Assembly: GCA_903831825.1 (NCBI GenBank) | Contig: CAIKZE010000060.1 | Coordinates: 1 to 56,164, forward strand | Direction: 5' to 3' | Source of the DNA: an uncultured Lentisphaeria bacterium | GTDB lineage: Bacteria; Verrucomicrobiota; Lentisphaeria; Victivallales; Victivallaceae | DNA: 56,164 nt | Part shown: piece by piece, positions 22,819 through 30,896 of the stretch | How positions within the stretch are numbered: the first letter of the stretch is position 1 | Layout: the number at the start of each line of letters is the position of its first letter | Position numbers and translations under genes: made by a program | Notes under the pieces: model-generated | What the model was told of the DNA's origin: nothing | Seen by the model: only the letters and a program-made list of their open reading frames with translations | Databases searched by the model: none

Positions 22819-24594
22819 TCAGACTTTTTCTTTCGCATGATAATGCGTATGAAGAAGCTGATGGGATTTTTCTCCGAGCGGTTTTTTCAAAAACTCTTCG
22901 TACAGCTTTTTTATGTCCGGGTTTTCATGGGATTTCCGGAGCTTTTTACCTTCATCTTCACGATAAAGCGCGCTGATCCGGGCAGTCCTGACTTCGTCGT
23001 TTGTCTGTCGGGGCTGTCCGCCGCCGCCAATGCATCCGCCGGGACAGCACATGACTTCGATAAAGTGATAGACAGCTTTGCCGGCCTGGATTTTTTCGAT
23101 AAGTTTTTTGGCATTGCCGAGGCCGTGGGCAACAGCCACTTTGACTTCGACCCCTTTCAGGAAAGCCCATTCCGGAACCGTCGTCTCGATTTTGACTGAG
23201 GCTTCCTTGACCCCTTCCAGTCCGGCAATCGGAGTGACATGGAGTTTGGGGAACGGAAATTCCTGGCCGGTGACGATTTCATAAACGGTGCGGAGCGCGG
23301 CTTCCATAACCCCGCCGGTATTGCCGAAAATATCCGCGGCGCCGGAAGAAACCCCCAGCGGCGAATCCATGACGCCGTCTTCAAGCTGGTCAAATTCCAG
23401 CCCGGCCTGCCGGATCATCCGTCCAAGTTCGCGGGTCGTCAGCACGATATCAACATCCTGATACCCGCTGCTGAACATTTCCGGGCGTTGCGCCTCGTAT
23501 TTCTTGGCGGTGCAGGGCATGACCGACACCACCACAATATCTTCCGGTTTTCTGCCGATTTTTTCCGCATAATATGTTTTGGCGATCGCGCCGAACATCT
23601 GCTGCGGCGACTTGCAGGTGGAAAGATTGGGCAGGATATCCGGGAAAAAGGCTTCGGCATAATTAATCCACCCCGGCGAACAACTGGTAAACATGGGCAG
23701 GGCGACATCTTTATCCTTGTCGACCAGCAATTTTTTCAGCCTGGTCAGCAATTCGGTGCCTTCTTCGATAATCGTGAGGTCGGCCGCGAAATTGGTATCG
23801 AAAACCGCGTCAAAGCCTATTTTACGCAAAGCCGTCACCATTTTTCCGGTGACGATGGTGCCGGGTTTATAATCGAAACACTCGCCAAGCGCGGCGCGGA
23901 TTGCGGGTGCGGTCTGGACAATGACGAATTTGGAGGGATCATCCAGCACCCGCCAGACATCATCAATCTGATCTTTTTCAGAAATCGCGCCGACCGGACA
24001 GATTGCCGCGCACTGGCCGCATTGCACACAGGTCACGGAATTCAGCGGGTTGCCGAAGGCGGGGCCGATGTAGGTTTTGAATCCGCGGCACTGCGGGAAA
24101 AGCGAGCCGATGCCCTGAACCTGATTACAGGCGGTCACGCAGCGGCGGCAGCCGATGCACTTGGCGGAATCCCTGACCAGGGCGGGGGTGCTTTCATCAA
24201 CAATCCGCCGGGACTTTTCCCCCTCATAGCGGATCATTTTAAGGCCAAGGTCCCGCGCCAGCCGCTGCAGTTCGCAGTCTTCGTTGCGGTCGCAGAGCTG
24301 GCATTCGCCCTGATGTTCGGAAAGCAGCAGTTCCACCACCATTTTCCGGGCGGCGCGGGCGTTTTGACTGTTGGTATGCACCTTCATGCCTTCGGCGGCG
24401 GGAGTGGAGCAGGAAGCGACCGGGTCGCGCATGCCTTCGACTTCGACCAGGCATACTCTGCAAGCTCCGATCGGATCAAAATTCTGTATATAACATAATG
24501 TCGGAATGTTTATCTCTATTTTTTTTGCCGCCTGAAGGATGGTTGTTCCTTCTTCGACTTCCACCGGCATCTCATTTATGGTTAATTTCGGCAT
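22819..24594 (-). CDS. hndD: [FeFe] hydrogenase catalytic subunit, NAD(P)-linked multimeric type
   Basis: A 591-residue hydrogenase large subunit that makes or oxidises H2 at the H-cluster. Domains in order: plant-type [2Fe-2S] (C34, C45, C48, C62); His-ligated [4Fe-4S] (H94, C98, C101, C107); two [4Fe-4S] clusters (CIGCRRC at 146-152 and CVQCGQC at 189-195); then the catalytic domain with all three signatures, TSCSP at 303-307, MPCTAKKYE from 359 and EVMCCPGGCIGGGGQP near 520. The C-terminal small-subunit-like region ends in HTHYHAKEKV. This is the HndD/HydA layout of the trimeric bifurcating hydrogenases. It lies 30 bases downstream of the flavoprotein gene in one minus-strand operon. The maturases HydEFG are not in the window. 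Confidence 0.93.
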   Translation of the reverse strand: MPKLTINEMPVEVEEGTTILQAAKKIEINIPTLCYIQNFDPIGACRVCLVEVEGMRDPVASCSTPAAEGMKVHTNSQNARAARKMVVELLLSEHQGECQLCDRNEDCELQRLARDLGLKMIRYEGEKSRRIVDESTPALVRDSAKCIGCRRCVTACNQVQGIGSLFPQCRGFKTYIGPAFGNPLNSVTCVQCGQCAAICPVGAISEKDQIDDVWRVLDDPSKFVIVQTAPAIRAALGECFDYKPGTIVTGKMVTALRKIGFDAVFDTNFAADLTIIEEGTELLTRLKKLLVDKDKDVALPMFTSCSPGWINYAEAFFPDILPNLSTCKSPQQMFGAIAKTYYAEKIGRKPEDIVVVSVMPCTAKKYEAQRPEMFSSGYQDVDIVLTTRELGRMIRQAGLEFDQLEDGVMDSPLGVSSGAADIFGNTGGVMEAALRTVYEIVTGQEFPFPKLHVTPIAGLEGVKEASVKIETTVPEWAFLKGVEVKVAVAHGLGNAKKLIEKIQAGKAVYHFIEVMCCPGGCIGGGGQPRQTNDEVRTARISALYREDEGKKLRKSHENPDIKKLYEEFLKKPLGEKSHQLLHTHYHAKEKV

Positions 24595-24624
24595 TTTATA
24601 TTTCCTCTGATAAAGAATATTTGG

Positions 24625-27600
24625 TTACTGCACACGCGGCTTCTTGCCATAGTCGCAGCGCAGACAACGTTTCGCCTGACGGAGGGCCACTGCTTCGCTC
24701 CAGGGCTGTTCCACCTCGTTAAAATTGTTTCTCCGTCGTTCCACCGCAATCAACGGCTGTTTTTCGCGCGGATACGGCGCCGGCTCGGCATCTGGATCAA
24801 AATAGACATCCGTCGTTTTATCCTGACGCCAGAAGGCATGATCTTCGCCCGTCAGATAGGTGTCGATTCCGACGGCGGCTTTTTCGCCGGAACTGGTTGC
24901 CTCGATCACCGACCACGGGCCTGTAACCACATCCCCGCCGGCAAAAATCCCTTTTTCCGAGGTTTGTCCCGTCAACGGGTCCGCCTTGATGTAATTGCTG
25001 GAATTCAACGTCAGATTTACATCTTTAACGTAATCATTGGCTTCGGAAGCCTGACTGACGGCGGCGATAATCTGATCGGCTTCAATGACAAAATCATTTT
25101 CTCCTGAATCATCCGCGCGGCGGCGGCCGGTGCGGTCGAATTCGCCGAGCCGCATCTTCCGGCATTTAATGCCCGTCACTTTGCCGTCACTTCCGGTGAT
25201 TTCAAACGGCGATGTCAGCATCAGCATTTTGATGCCTTCGTTTTCGGCTTCTTCCACCTCTTCCTCGTAGGCCGGCATCTGTTCGCGGGTCCGGCGGTAA
25301 ATCAGCGTCACTTCCTGCGCGCCAAGCCGCAGCGCGGTACGGGCGGCGTCAACCGCGGCATTGCCGCCGCCGACTACGACCACTTTATCGCCGACCGGCA
25401 CGGACCCTTTTACATTATACTGCTTGAGGAACGTGAGCGCCTGAGTGACGCCGTCCAAATCTTCGCCCGTCAGGCCGAGTTTGATGGACGCGGAAGCGCC
25501 GATGGCGACAAATATGGCCTCGTATCCTTCGTCTTTAAGCTGTTTAAGCGTAAAATCACGGCCCAGTTTTTTCCCGGTTTCAATATCCGTCCCCATGTGT
25601 TCGATCATCCGGATTTCGCGGGCCAGGTCTTCGCGGGGCAGCCGGTAGGCCGGAATCGCCTGCACCAGCATCCCGCCGGGACGCGGTTCGGCTTCGAAAA
25701 CTTTCGGTTTATAGCCAAGACGCGCCAGGAAAAATGCGCAGGACAATCCGGCGGGGCCGGCGCCGACAATGGCAATTTTCCGTTTAGCGTTTTCAGGATT
25801 TTCGCGGACTTCCGGAACCTGTATCGTCACTTCCTGCTCAACCATGAAACGCTTGATGCCGCGGATGGACAGCGGTTCGTCGAGGCTGGCGCGACGGCAG
25901 CAGCTTTCGCAAGTATGATAACAGACGCGGGCGCAGGCGGCGGCGAACGGATTTTTGTCGCGATGCAGCCTCAGCGCTTCGGCATAACGTTTTTCCGCCA
26001 CCAGCGAGACGAATCCCGGCACATCCACTCCCGCGGGGCAGGCGCTCTGGCACGGCGCCCTGACCAGTCCGGCGCAAACGCCGACCGGACAGCGTTTTTC
26101 CCGGATATGCTCTTCATATTCATCGCGGAAATAACGGATGGTGGAGAGAACCGGATTGGCGGCGGTCTTGCACAGGCCGCACAATGCGGTTTTCTTGAGC
26201 ATTTCCCCCAGCGAAATCAGTTTTTCGATATCGCCTTCCTCGCCTTTTCCGCAACAGATGCGTTCCAGCATTTCCAGCAGGCGCTTGGTGCCGATCCGGC
26301 CGGGCGCGCATTTGCCGCAGGCCTCGTCCTGGGTGAATTCCAGGAAAAAGCGGGCGACGTCAACCATGCATGCGTTATCGTCCATCACCACCAGTCCGCC
26401 GGAACCCATGATGGCGCCGAGTTCGGTCAGGGTTTCGTAGTCAACCGGCACGCTTAAATGCTGTTTCGGGATACAACCCCCCGACGGACCGCCGATTTGT
26501 GCGGATTTATATTCTTTTCCGTTCGGAATGCCCCCGCCGATATCGTAGATGATTTCTCCGAGGCTGGTTCCGATAGGCACTTCAATCAAGCCGATATGAT
26601 TAAGATTGCCGGTCAGCGCGAAAATCTTGGTTCCCGGTGATTTTTCCGTGCCGACGGTCCTGAATTCGGCAGCGCCGTCGCGGATTATCATCGGGATATT
26701 GCCGAATGTTTCAACATTATTCAGCACAGTGGGCTTGCCCCACAACCCTTTGACCACCGGGAATGGCGGACGCGGAGAAGGTTCGCCGCGTTTGCCTTCG
26801 ATCGAATGCAGCAGCGCGGTTTCTTCGCCGCACACAAACGCGCCCGATCCCTGGGCGACAAAAAGATCGAAACAGAAATCTGTTCCGAGAATGTTTTTTC
26901 CCAGCAAGCCGCGTTCACGACAGTCGCGGATCGCGATTTCCAGCCGCTTCAGCGCCAGCGGATATTCCGCCCGGCAGTAAATATAACCGGTATCCGCGCC
27001 GATGGCCCGCGCGCCGATCATCATGCCTTCCAGCACCGCGTGAGGGTCGGATTCGATCAGACTGCGGTCCATAAACGCGCCGGGATCGCCTTCGTCGGCA
27101 TTGCAAACGATAAATTTTCCGTCGCCTTTGGCTTTTGAACACAGTTCCCACTTCAATCCGGTGGAAAAACCGGCGCCGCCCCTGCCGCGCAGGCCCGACG
27201 CCCTGACTTCGGCAACAATTTCCGCCGGAGTCATCTGCGTCAGCGCTTTGGCTAATGCGGCATAACCGTCGCAACCGATATATTCGTCAATGCTTTCCGC
27301 CGCGATCCGGCCTTTATTTTTCAAAACTTTCAATTTCTGTTTCGCGAAAAACGGGATTTCGCGGTAAAACGGCACTGCCGCGTCATCGTCTTTATCGCGA
27401 TACATCAGCCGTTCCACCGGAGTTCCGTTGACAATATGGCTTTCAATAATTTCTTTGGCGTCTTCGGGAGCTACTTTCTGGTAGAAATATCCGCCGGGAT
27501 AAATTACCATAATCGGACCGGCGGCGCAGAATCCGTTGCAGCCAGTTTCGACCACATCCGCCCGATTGCGCTCAAACGAAGCGCCGCCGTGCTGTCCGGA

Positions 27601-27843
27601 ACAGGCGTTTTCAGAAACTTTGACTTTCTCCTGAAGGCCGTGCTTGCCGATTTCGTCTATCAGCGCCTGTTTCAGTTTAGCCGCGCCGGAAGAAATGCAA
27701 CTGGTTCCCATACAGAGCATGATATCGAAAATATTGCCGGCATGGGAGTCTTTGCCATACCAGTCGCGCAACGCCATCCGGGATGCCATCTGTGTTTTAA
27801 TCCGGGCGATCTCTTCAACATTTTTAATAGTTTTATTGCTCAT
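24625..27843 (-). CDS. hndC: NuoF-like flavin subunit fused to GltD/NfnB-like FAD oxidoreductase
   Basis: A 1072-residue fusion. Residues about 40-120 form a [2Fe-2S] thioredoxin-like domain (CMGTSC at 44-49, C81, C102, C106). Residues about 160-600 are the NuoF-like part: the FMN/NADH loop GLRGRGGAGFSTGLKWEL at 218-234 and the C-terminal [4Fe-4S] motif ACGKCAPGRIGT with CGLC downstream. From about 610 a complete GltD/NfnB-like unit follows: cysteines in APCQSACPAGVDVP, the FAD site IAIVGAGPAGLSCA, the NAD(P) site VVVVGGGNAAVDAAR and a terminal RCLRCDYG. The usual HndC ends before this part. The fusion could add an NADP(H) site. The ATG at 27843 (GGGGGGACC upstream) overlaps the end of the NuoE-like gene. 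Confidence 0.92.
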   Translation of the reverse strand: MSNKTIKNVEEIARIKTQMASRMALRDWYGKDSHAGNIFDIMLCMGTSCISSGAAKLKQALIDEIGKHGLQEKVKVSENACSGQHGGASFERNRADVVETGCNGFCAAGPIMVIYPGGYFYQKVAPEDAKEIIESHIVNGTPVERLMYRDKDDDAAVPFYREIPFFAKQKLKVLKNKGRIAAESIDEYIGCDGYAALAKALTQMTPAEIVAEVRASGLRGRGGAGFSTGLKWELCSKAKGDGKFIVCNADEGDPGAFMDRSLIESDPHAVLEGMMIGARAIGADTGYIYCRAEYPLALKRLEIAIRDCRERGLLGKNILGTDFCFDLFVAQGSGAFVCGEETALLHSIEGKRGEPSPRPPFPVVKGLWGKPTVLNNVETFGNIPMIIRDGAAEFRTVGTEKSPGTKIFALTGNLNHIGLIEVPIGTSLGEIIYDIGGGIPNGKEYKSAQIGGPSGGCIPKQHLSVPVDYETLTELGAIMGSGGLVVMDDNACMVDVARFFLEFTQDEACGKCAPGRIGTKRLLEMLERICCGKGEEGDIEKLISLGEMLKKTALCGLCKTAANPVLSTIRYFRDEYEEHIREKRCPVGVCAGLVRAPCQSACPAGVDVPGFVSLVAEKRYAEALRLHRDKNPFAAACARVCYHTCESCCRRASLDEPLSIRGIKRFMVEQEVTIQVPEVRENPENAKRKIAIVGAGPAGLSCAFFLARLGYKPKVFEAEPRPGGMLVQAIPAYRLPREDLAREIRMIEHMGTDIETGKKLGRDFTLKQLKDEGYEAIFVAIGASASIKLGLTGEDLDGVTQALTFLKQYNVKGSVPVGDKVVVVGGGNAAVDAARTALRLGAQEVTLIYRRTREQMPAYEEEVEEAENEGIKMLMLTSPFEITGSDGKVTGIKCRKMRLGEFDRTGRRRADDSGENDFVIEADQIIAAVSQASEANDYVKDVNLTLNSSNYIKADPLTGQTSEKGIFAGGDVVTGPWSVIEATSSGEKAAVGIDTYLTGEDHAFWRQDKTTDVYFDPDAEPAPYPREKQPLIAVERRRNNFNEVEQPWSEAVALRQAKRCLRCDYGKKPRVQ

Positions 27844-28351
27844 CGCCGGTCCCCCCTTTGTACGCGCTGAGGATTTCAGCGATCTTGGACGGTTTTGCCC
27901 GGCGATGCACATTTTCATTGACCAGCATAACCGGAGCCAGTCCGCAAGCGCCGAAACAGCGCCCCACTTCCAGGGAAAACAGCCGGTCCTGGGTTGTTTC
28001 GCCGACGTCTATCTTCAATTCTTTTTTTACAGCGTCCAGAATTTCCTTGCCGCCGCGAACATAGCAGGCCGTGCCGAGGCAGACCCGGATCAGATATTTG
28101 CCGCGGGGATGCGTTGAAAAGAACGAGTAGAAGCTGACCACGCCGGCAACTTCGCTGTAGGATTTATTGAGTTTTGTGCTGATATATTTCAGGACATTTT
28201 CCGGAAGATAACCGAATATCGCCTGGGCGTATTGCAGAATTGGAATCAATCCGCCGGGTTTATCATGATAATCGAGCAGGACTTTGTCAAGCCGCTCGAA
28301 AAGCTCACTTTCGGAAACATTTTCTTCGCACGCGCATTTCCCGTCCTTCAT
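27833..28351 (-). CDS. hndA: NuoE-like [2Fe-2S] subunit of the hydrogenase
   Basis: A 172-residue thioredoxin-fold subunit. The four [2Fe-2S] ligands are C91 and C96 (CLGTACYVRG) and C132 and C136 (GRCFGACGLAPV). It passes electrons between the flavin subunit and the hydrogenase. The N-terminus carries an extra CAC before the family helix. AGGAGGAAGAG just before the ATG makes a strong ribosome-binding site. It is the first gene of the operon; the stop lies inside the next gene, so translation is coupled. Confidence 0.92.
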   Translation of the reverse strand: MKDGKCACEENVSESELFERLDKVLLDYHDKPGGLIPILQYAQAIFGYLPENVLKYISTKLNKSYSEVAGVVSFYSFFSTHPRGKYLIRVCLGTACYVRGGKEILDAVKKELKIDVGETTQDRLFSLEVGRCFGACGLAPVMLVNENVHRRAKPSKIAEILSAYKGGTGDEQ

Positions 28352-28504
28352 CTCTTCCTCCTATAAGCAATATGAATAATAGATTTTTATCCAAACAATT
28401 AAATGATAGCAGATTATTTACAATAATACAATATAAAAATATTAATTTTTATCTATCATTATTGACAAATCACGGATTTTTTTCTGTTTGTAGGTTTTTG
28501 CATA

Positions 28505-28533
28505 TTGACATTGCGCGGGAATAACACTATAAT
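28505..28533 (+). promoter_or_regulatory. Consensus sigma-70 promoter of the GntR-LacI regulator
   Basis: TTGACA (28505-28510), 17 bases, TATAAT (28528-28533): both boxes match the consensus exactly with optimal spacing. It drives the regulator at 28572 and possibly the whole plus-strand locus. Confidence 0.85.
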
Positions 28534-28539
28534 CATAAA

Positions 28540-28561
28540 TGGTAAACAATTGGTAAACATA
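28540..28561 (+). promoter_or_regulatory. Two tandem TGGTAAACA sites at the transcription start
   Basis: Two direct copies of an 11-mer, TGGTAAACAAT and TGGTAAACATA, follow the -10 box by six bases and cover the likely start point. A strong promoter with a repeated site at +1 is a typical autorepression layout, so they are probable operators for the regulator encoded next. Confidence 0.55.
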
Positions 28562-28571
28562 ATGAGACATT

Positions 28572-29810
28572 ATGCGGAACGAAGAAATGGAAAAAAATGA
28601 TATTCCTAAATATCTGGCGATAGCAAATGATTTTCGTGCTGGAATCCAATCACAGAAGTACAAAGCAGGGGATTTACTCCCGGATGACCGTACATTAAGC
28701 CGGCAGTTGGGTTGCAGCCGTCCGACAATCCATAAAGCATTTGATATTCTTGAAAGAGAAGGCCATGTGCGCAAAATTCAGGGAAGCGGAGTTTATGTTG
28801 ACAATGGCAGCGCCCATGAAGAAATACATCCTCCGATTGACATTAAAAATCTCTCCATAATCGGTATCGCCTCCGGCGCAACAATTGAAAATCACTCCGG
28901 GAAATTGATAGAGCATCACCTTGTAAACACGATTCTTATGAGCAATGGCGGAAACAGGCAATATGAGCCTTTGCGCATCAACTACCTTAATGACCGGGAT
29001 TTAAAGGCAAAATTAAGCTTCTACAGAGATGTTCCGGGCGGATTAATCATATATGGCACTGATTATGAGCGGCTTGCGCACAGTGTGCAATACGCTCTAA
29101 AACAAGCCATCCCAATAGTTTTTGCGGGATTACAAATACCATCCCAGTTAAACAGGGTTCCTGTTGATACGGTTTATGTCGACGAGTTTCGGGGCGGTTA
29201 TGATGTCGGACGATATTTTATTGAAAACGGCCATACTGAAATTGGTTTAATACATGACTACAGTAATAGCAAATATGGGCGGGCTGAAGGATTTGCAACG
29301 GCATTGAAGGAGCACGGATTGAAAATGGTTACTTCGCTTGAGGCATTGAAAGATTTGGACAACTGCCAATCCAAGACTTTTCTCTTTCACCGTGACGTGG
29401 GGGCGGCTTGCACGAAAAAACTGATGAAAAGCAAAAAACGCCCGACTGCAATAATGTGCATAAATGATCTTTGTGCGATAGGCGCTTTTGAGGAATTGAA
29501 TCGCATGAAAATTTCCATGCCGGATGAAGTGGAACTGTTCGGGTTTGCCGATGACATAGAATCACGCTTGTTTTTGGTCAACCGCCCTAACCCGATATCC
29601 ACGGTTGAGTTACCGAAGCAAGCGCTGGCGGAAGAGACTTTCAAGCTCCTTGTCCAGCGCATGAAGAATCCCTGGTGCCCAACTCAGATTGTTACTTTAC
29701 CAACTACAATAATTCATCGTAAAACCACCAAAGGAGAAAATGAGACCGGAAAGAATAGAGAAAATGACATTGAGACTATAAATAAACAAATAATGGAAAA
29801 ACTAAGCTAA
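28572..29810 (+). CDS. GntR-type DNA-binding, LacI-type sensor transcriptional regulator
   Basis: A 412-residue regulator. Residues about 10-80 are a GntR winged helix ([37 protein letters not shown]). Residues about 95-390 are a LacI/periplasmic-binding-like sensor ([47 protein letters not shown]). This AraR-like mix usually senses a sugar. It is the first gene of the plus-strand carbohydrate locus and shares a transcript with the pseudopilin 17 bases on. ATG 28572 is used; an ATG five codons later is possible. It is more AT-rich than the enzymes downstream. Confidence 0.9.
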   Translation: MRNEEMEKNDIPKYLAIANDFRAGIQSQKYKAGDLLPDDRTLSRQLGCSRPTIHKAFDILEREGHVRKIQGSGVYVDNGSAHEEIHPPIDIKNLSIIGIASGATIENHSGKLIEHHLVNTILMSNGGNRQYEPLRINYLNDRDLKAKLSFYRDVPGGLIIYGTDYERLAHSVQYALKQAIPIVFAGLQIPSQLNRVPVDTVYVDEFRGGYDVGRYFIENGHTEIGLIHDYSNSKYGRAEGFATALKEHGLKMVTSLEALKDLDNCQSKTFLFHRDVGAACTKKLMKSKKRPTAIMCINDLCAIGAFEELNRMKISMPDEVELFGFADDIESRLFLVNRPNPISTVELPKQALAEETFKLLVQRMKNPWCPTQIVTLPTTIIHRKTTKGENETGKNRENDIETINKQIMEKLS

Positions 29811-29827
29811 TAAGGAAAATTAAAGAA

Positions 29828-30520
29828 ATGAAAAAACGATTTTTCACACTCGTCGAATTGCTCATCGTCGTAGCCATTATCGCGATTCTTGCCGCAATGC
29901 TGCTGCCGGCGCTGCAAAAGGCGAGGATGACTGCAAGCAAAGCCAAGTGCATTAATAATTTAAAGCAGCTTGGCGCCGTAATGGAGTCATACGCCGGGGA
30001 CAATCAGGACTGGTATCCGGAATACTATACTGCCACCGGCGGCGGAGAATGGTATAAGGTATTGTGCGACAATAAATATACGTCGTGTACTTATACGCAG
30101 GCCAGAGGCGCTGTGGGTCCTAATGGCGGAGCAAAGGAAGGCAGAAAACATATCTTCTGGTGTCCTGATGATAAGCGGGACCCGCAAGTTGTCAGTACAA
30201 ATAATCAAGGAATCAGTTATGGCATAAATAGCATTATAACCAATCCTGCCAATCCTGCATACAGGTACTTGCGAAGGACTCAAATAGCCTTGAAGGCAGG
30301 ATGGTCCATGAGTCAAAACAGTTTGCTGATGGATTCCTGGGACAGTGTTGATTATTCAGGGAATATATATAATCTTTATAGTTACAGCCCTCAATACTTA
30401 GATTTTCGTCACAATACGACAATAAATACACTTTATTGCGACGGGCATGTGGAAAACGGAAAAAGGTCAGTCATTTATTACAAAGTTTATAACGATAATT
30501 ACTGGGGAAGATACTGGTAA
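29828..30520 (+). CDS. Pseudopilin-like protein with H-X9-DG motif
   Basis: A 230-residue protein with a type IV prepilin/type II secretion leader, [20 protein letters not shown], followed by [13 protein letters not shown]. The residue before the cleavage-site Phe is Phe rather than the usual Gly. The C-terminal [15 protein letters not shown] has the exact His-X9-Asp-Gly spacing of the PVC processing-associated motif. The body is a secreted globular domain. Such proteins are encoded in very many copies in Lentisphaerae, often beside sugar regulators; whether they form pili or act in secretion or glycan contact is unknown. It is co-transcribed with the regulator. Confidence 0.9.
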   Translation: MKKRFFTLVELLIVVAIIAILAAMLLPALQKARMTASKAKCINNLKQLGAVMESYAGDNQDWYPEYYTATGGGEWYKVLCDNKYTSCTYTQARGAVGPNGGAKEGRKHIFWCPDDKRDPQVVSTNNQGISYGINSIITNPANPAYRYLRRTQIALKAGWSMSQNSLLMDSWDSVDYSGNIYNLYSYSPQYLDFRHNTTINTLYCDGHVENGKRSVIYYKVYNDNYWGRYW

Positions 30521-30896
30521 TTACAGGCGTCTGTAAAAATTTATATCAGACAGGCTTTAAGATATCTGGATTAAACTTTAATCTTATATCATATTTCCGG
30601 CTATATATGATAGCTGAAATTAATGAATTATTGCACAAAAAAAGATAAAGTTTGAACTTAATGTAATCCTCAAGAGGAATATTTATTCCGATAAAAACGA
30701 TAGACTGGGCATGAAAATGAATTTCATGACTCAAAGTGAAGTTATTTAAAAAAGCGTTTTGCTCAATTCGGAGTCCCCGATTGATGTTCTCTTCACAACG
30801 CGATATGGTAATGATAAAAGAGGCGGAACACTCTGCCCTGACAACACTAATGAGCAAGAAATAAAATACGATTAAGGATTTCTGAAAGGGACAAAA
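30521..30896. other. Intergenic stretch with candidate promoter
   Basis: There is no gene in these 376 bases. A possible promoter, TTGATG (30781-30786), 17 bases, TATGGT (30804-30809), lies about 90 bases before the GH20-like gene and may give the enzyme genes their own start. The long minus-strand open frame here continues as a shadow into the next gene. Confidence 0.35.

Noticed and set aside
28352-28504. Rex-type operator upstream of the hydrogenase operon
   Set aside because: No match close to TTGTTAA-N4-TTAACAA could be found in the spacer.
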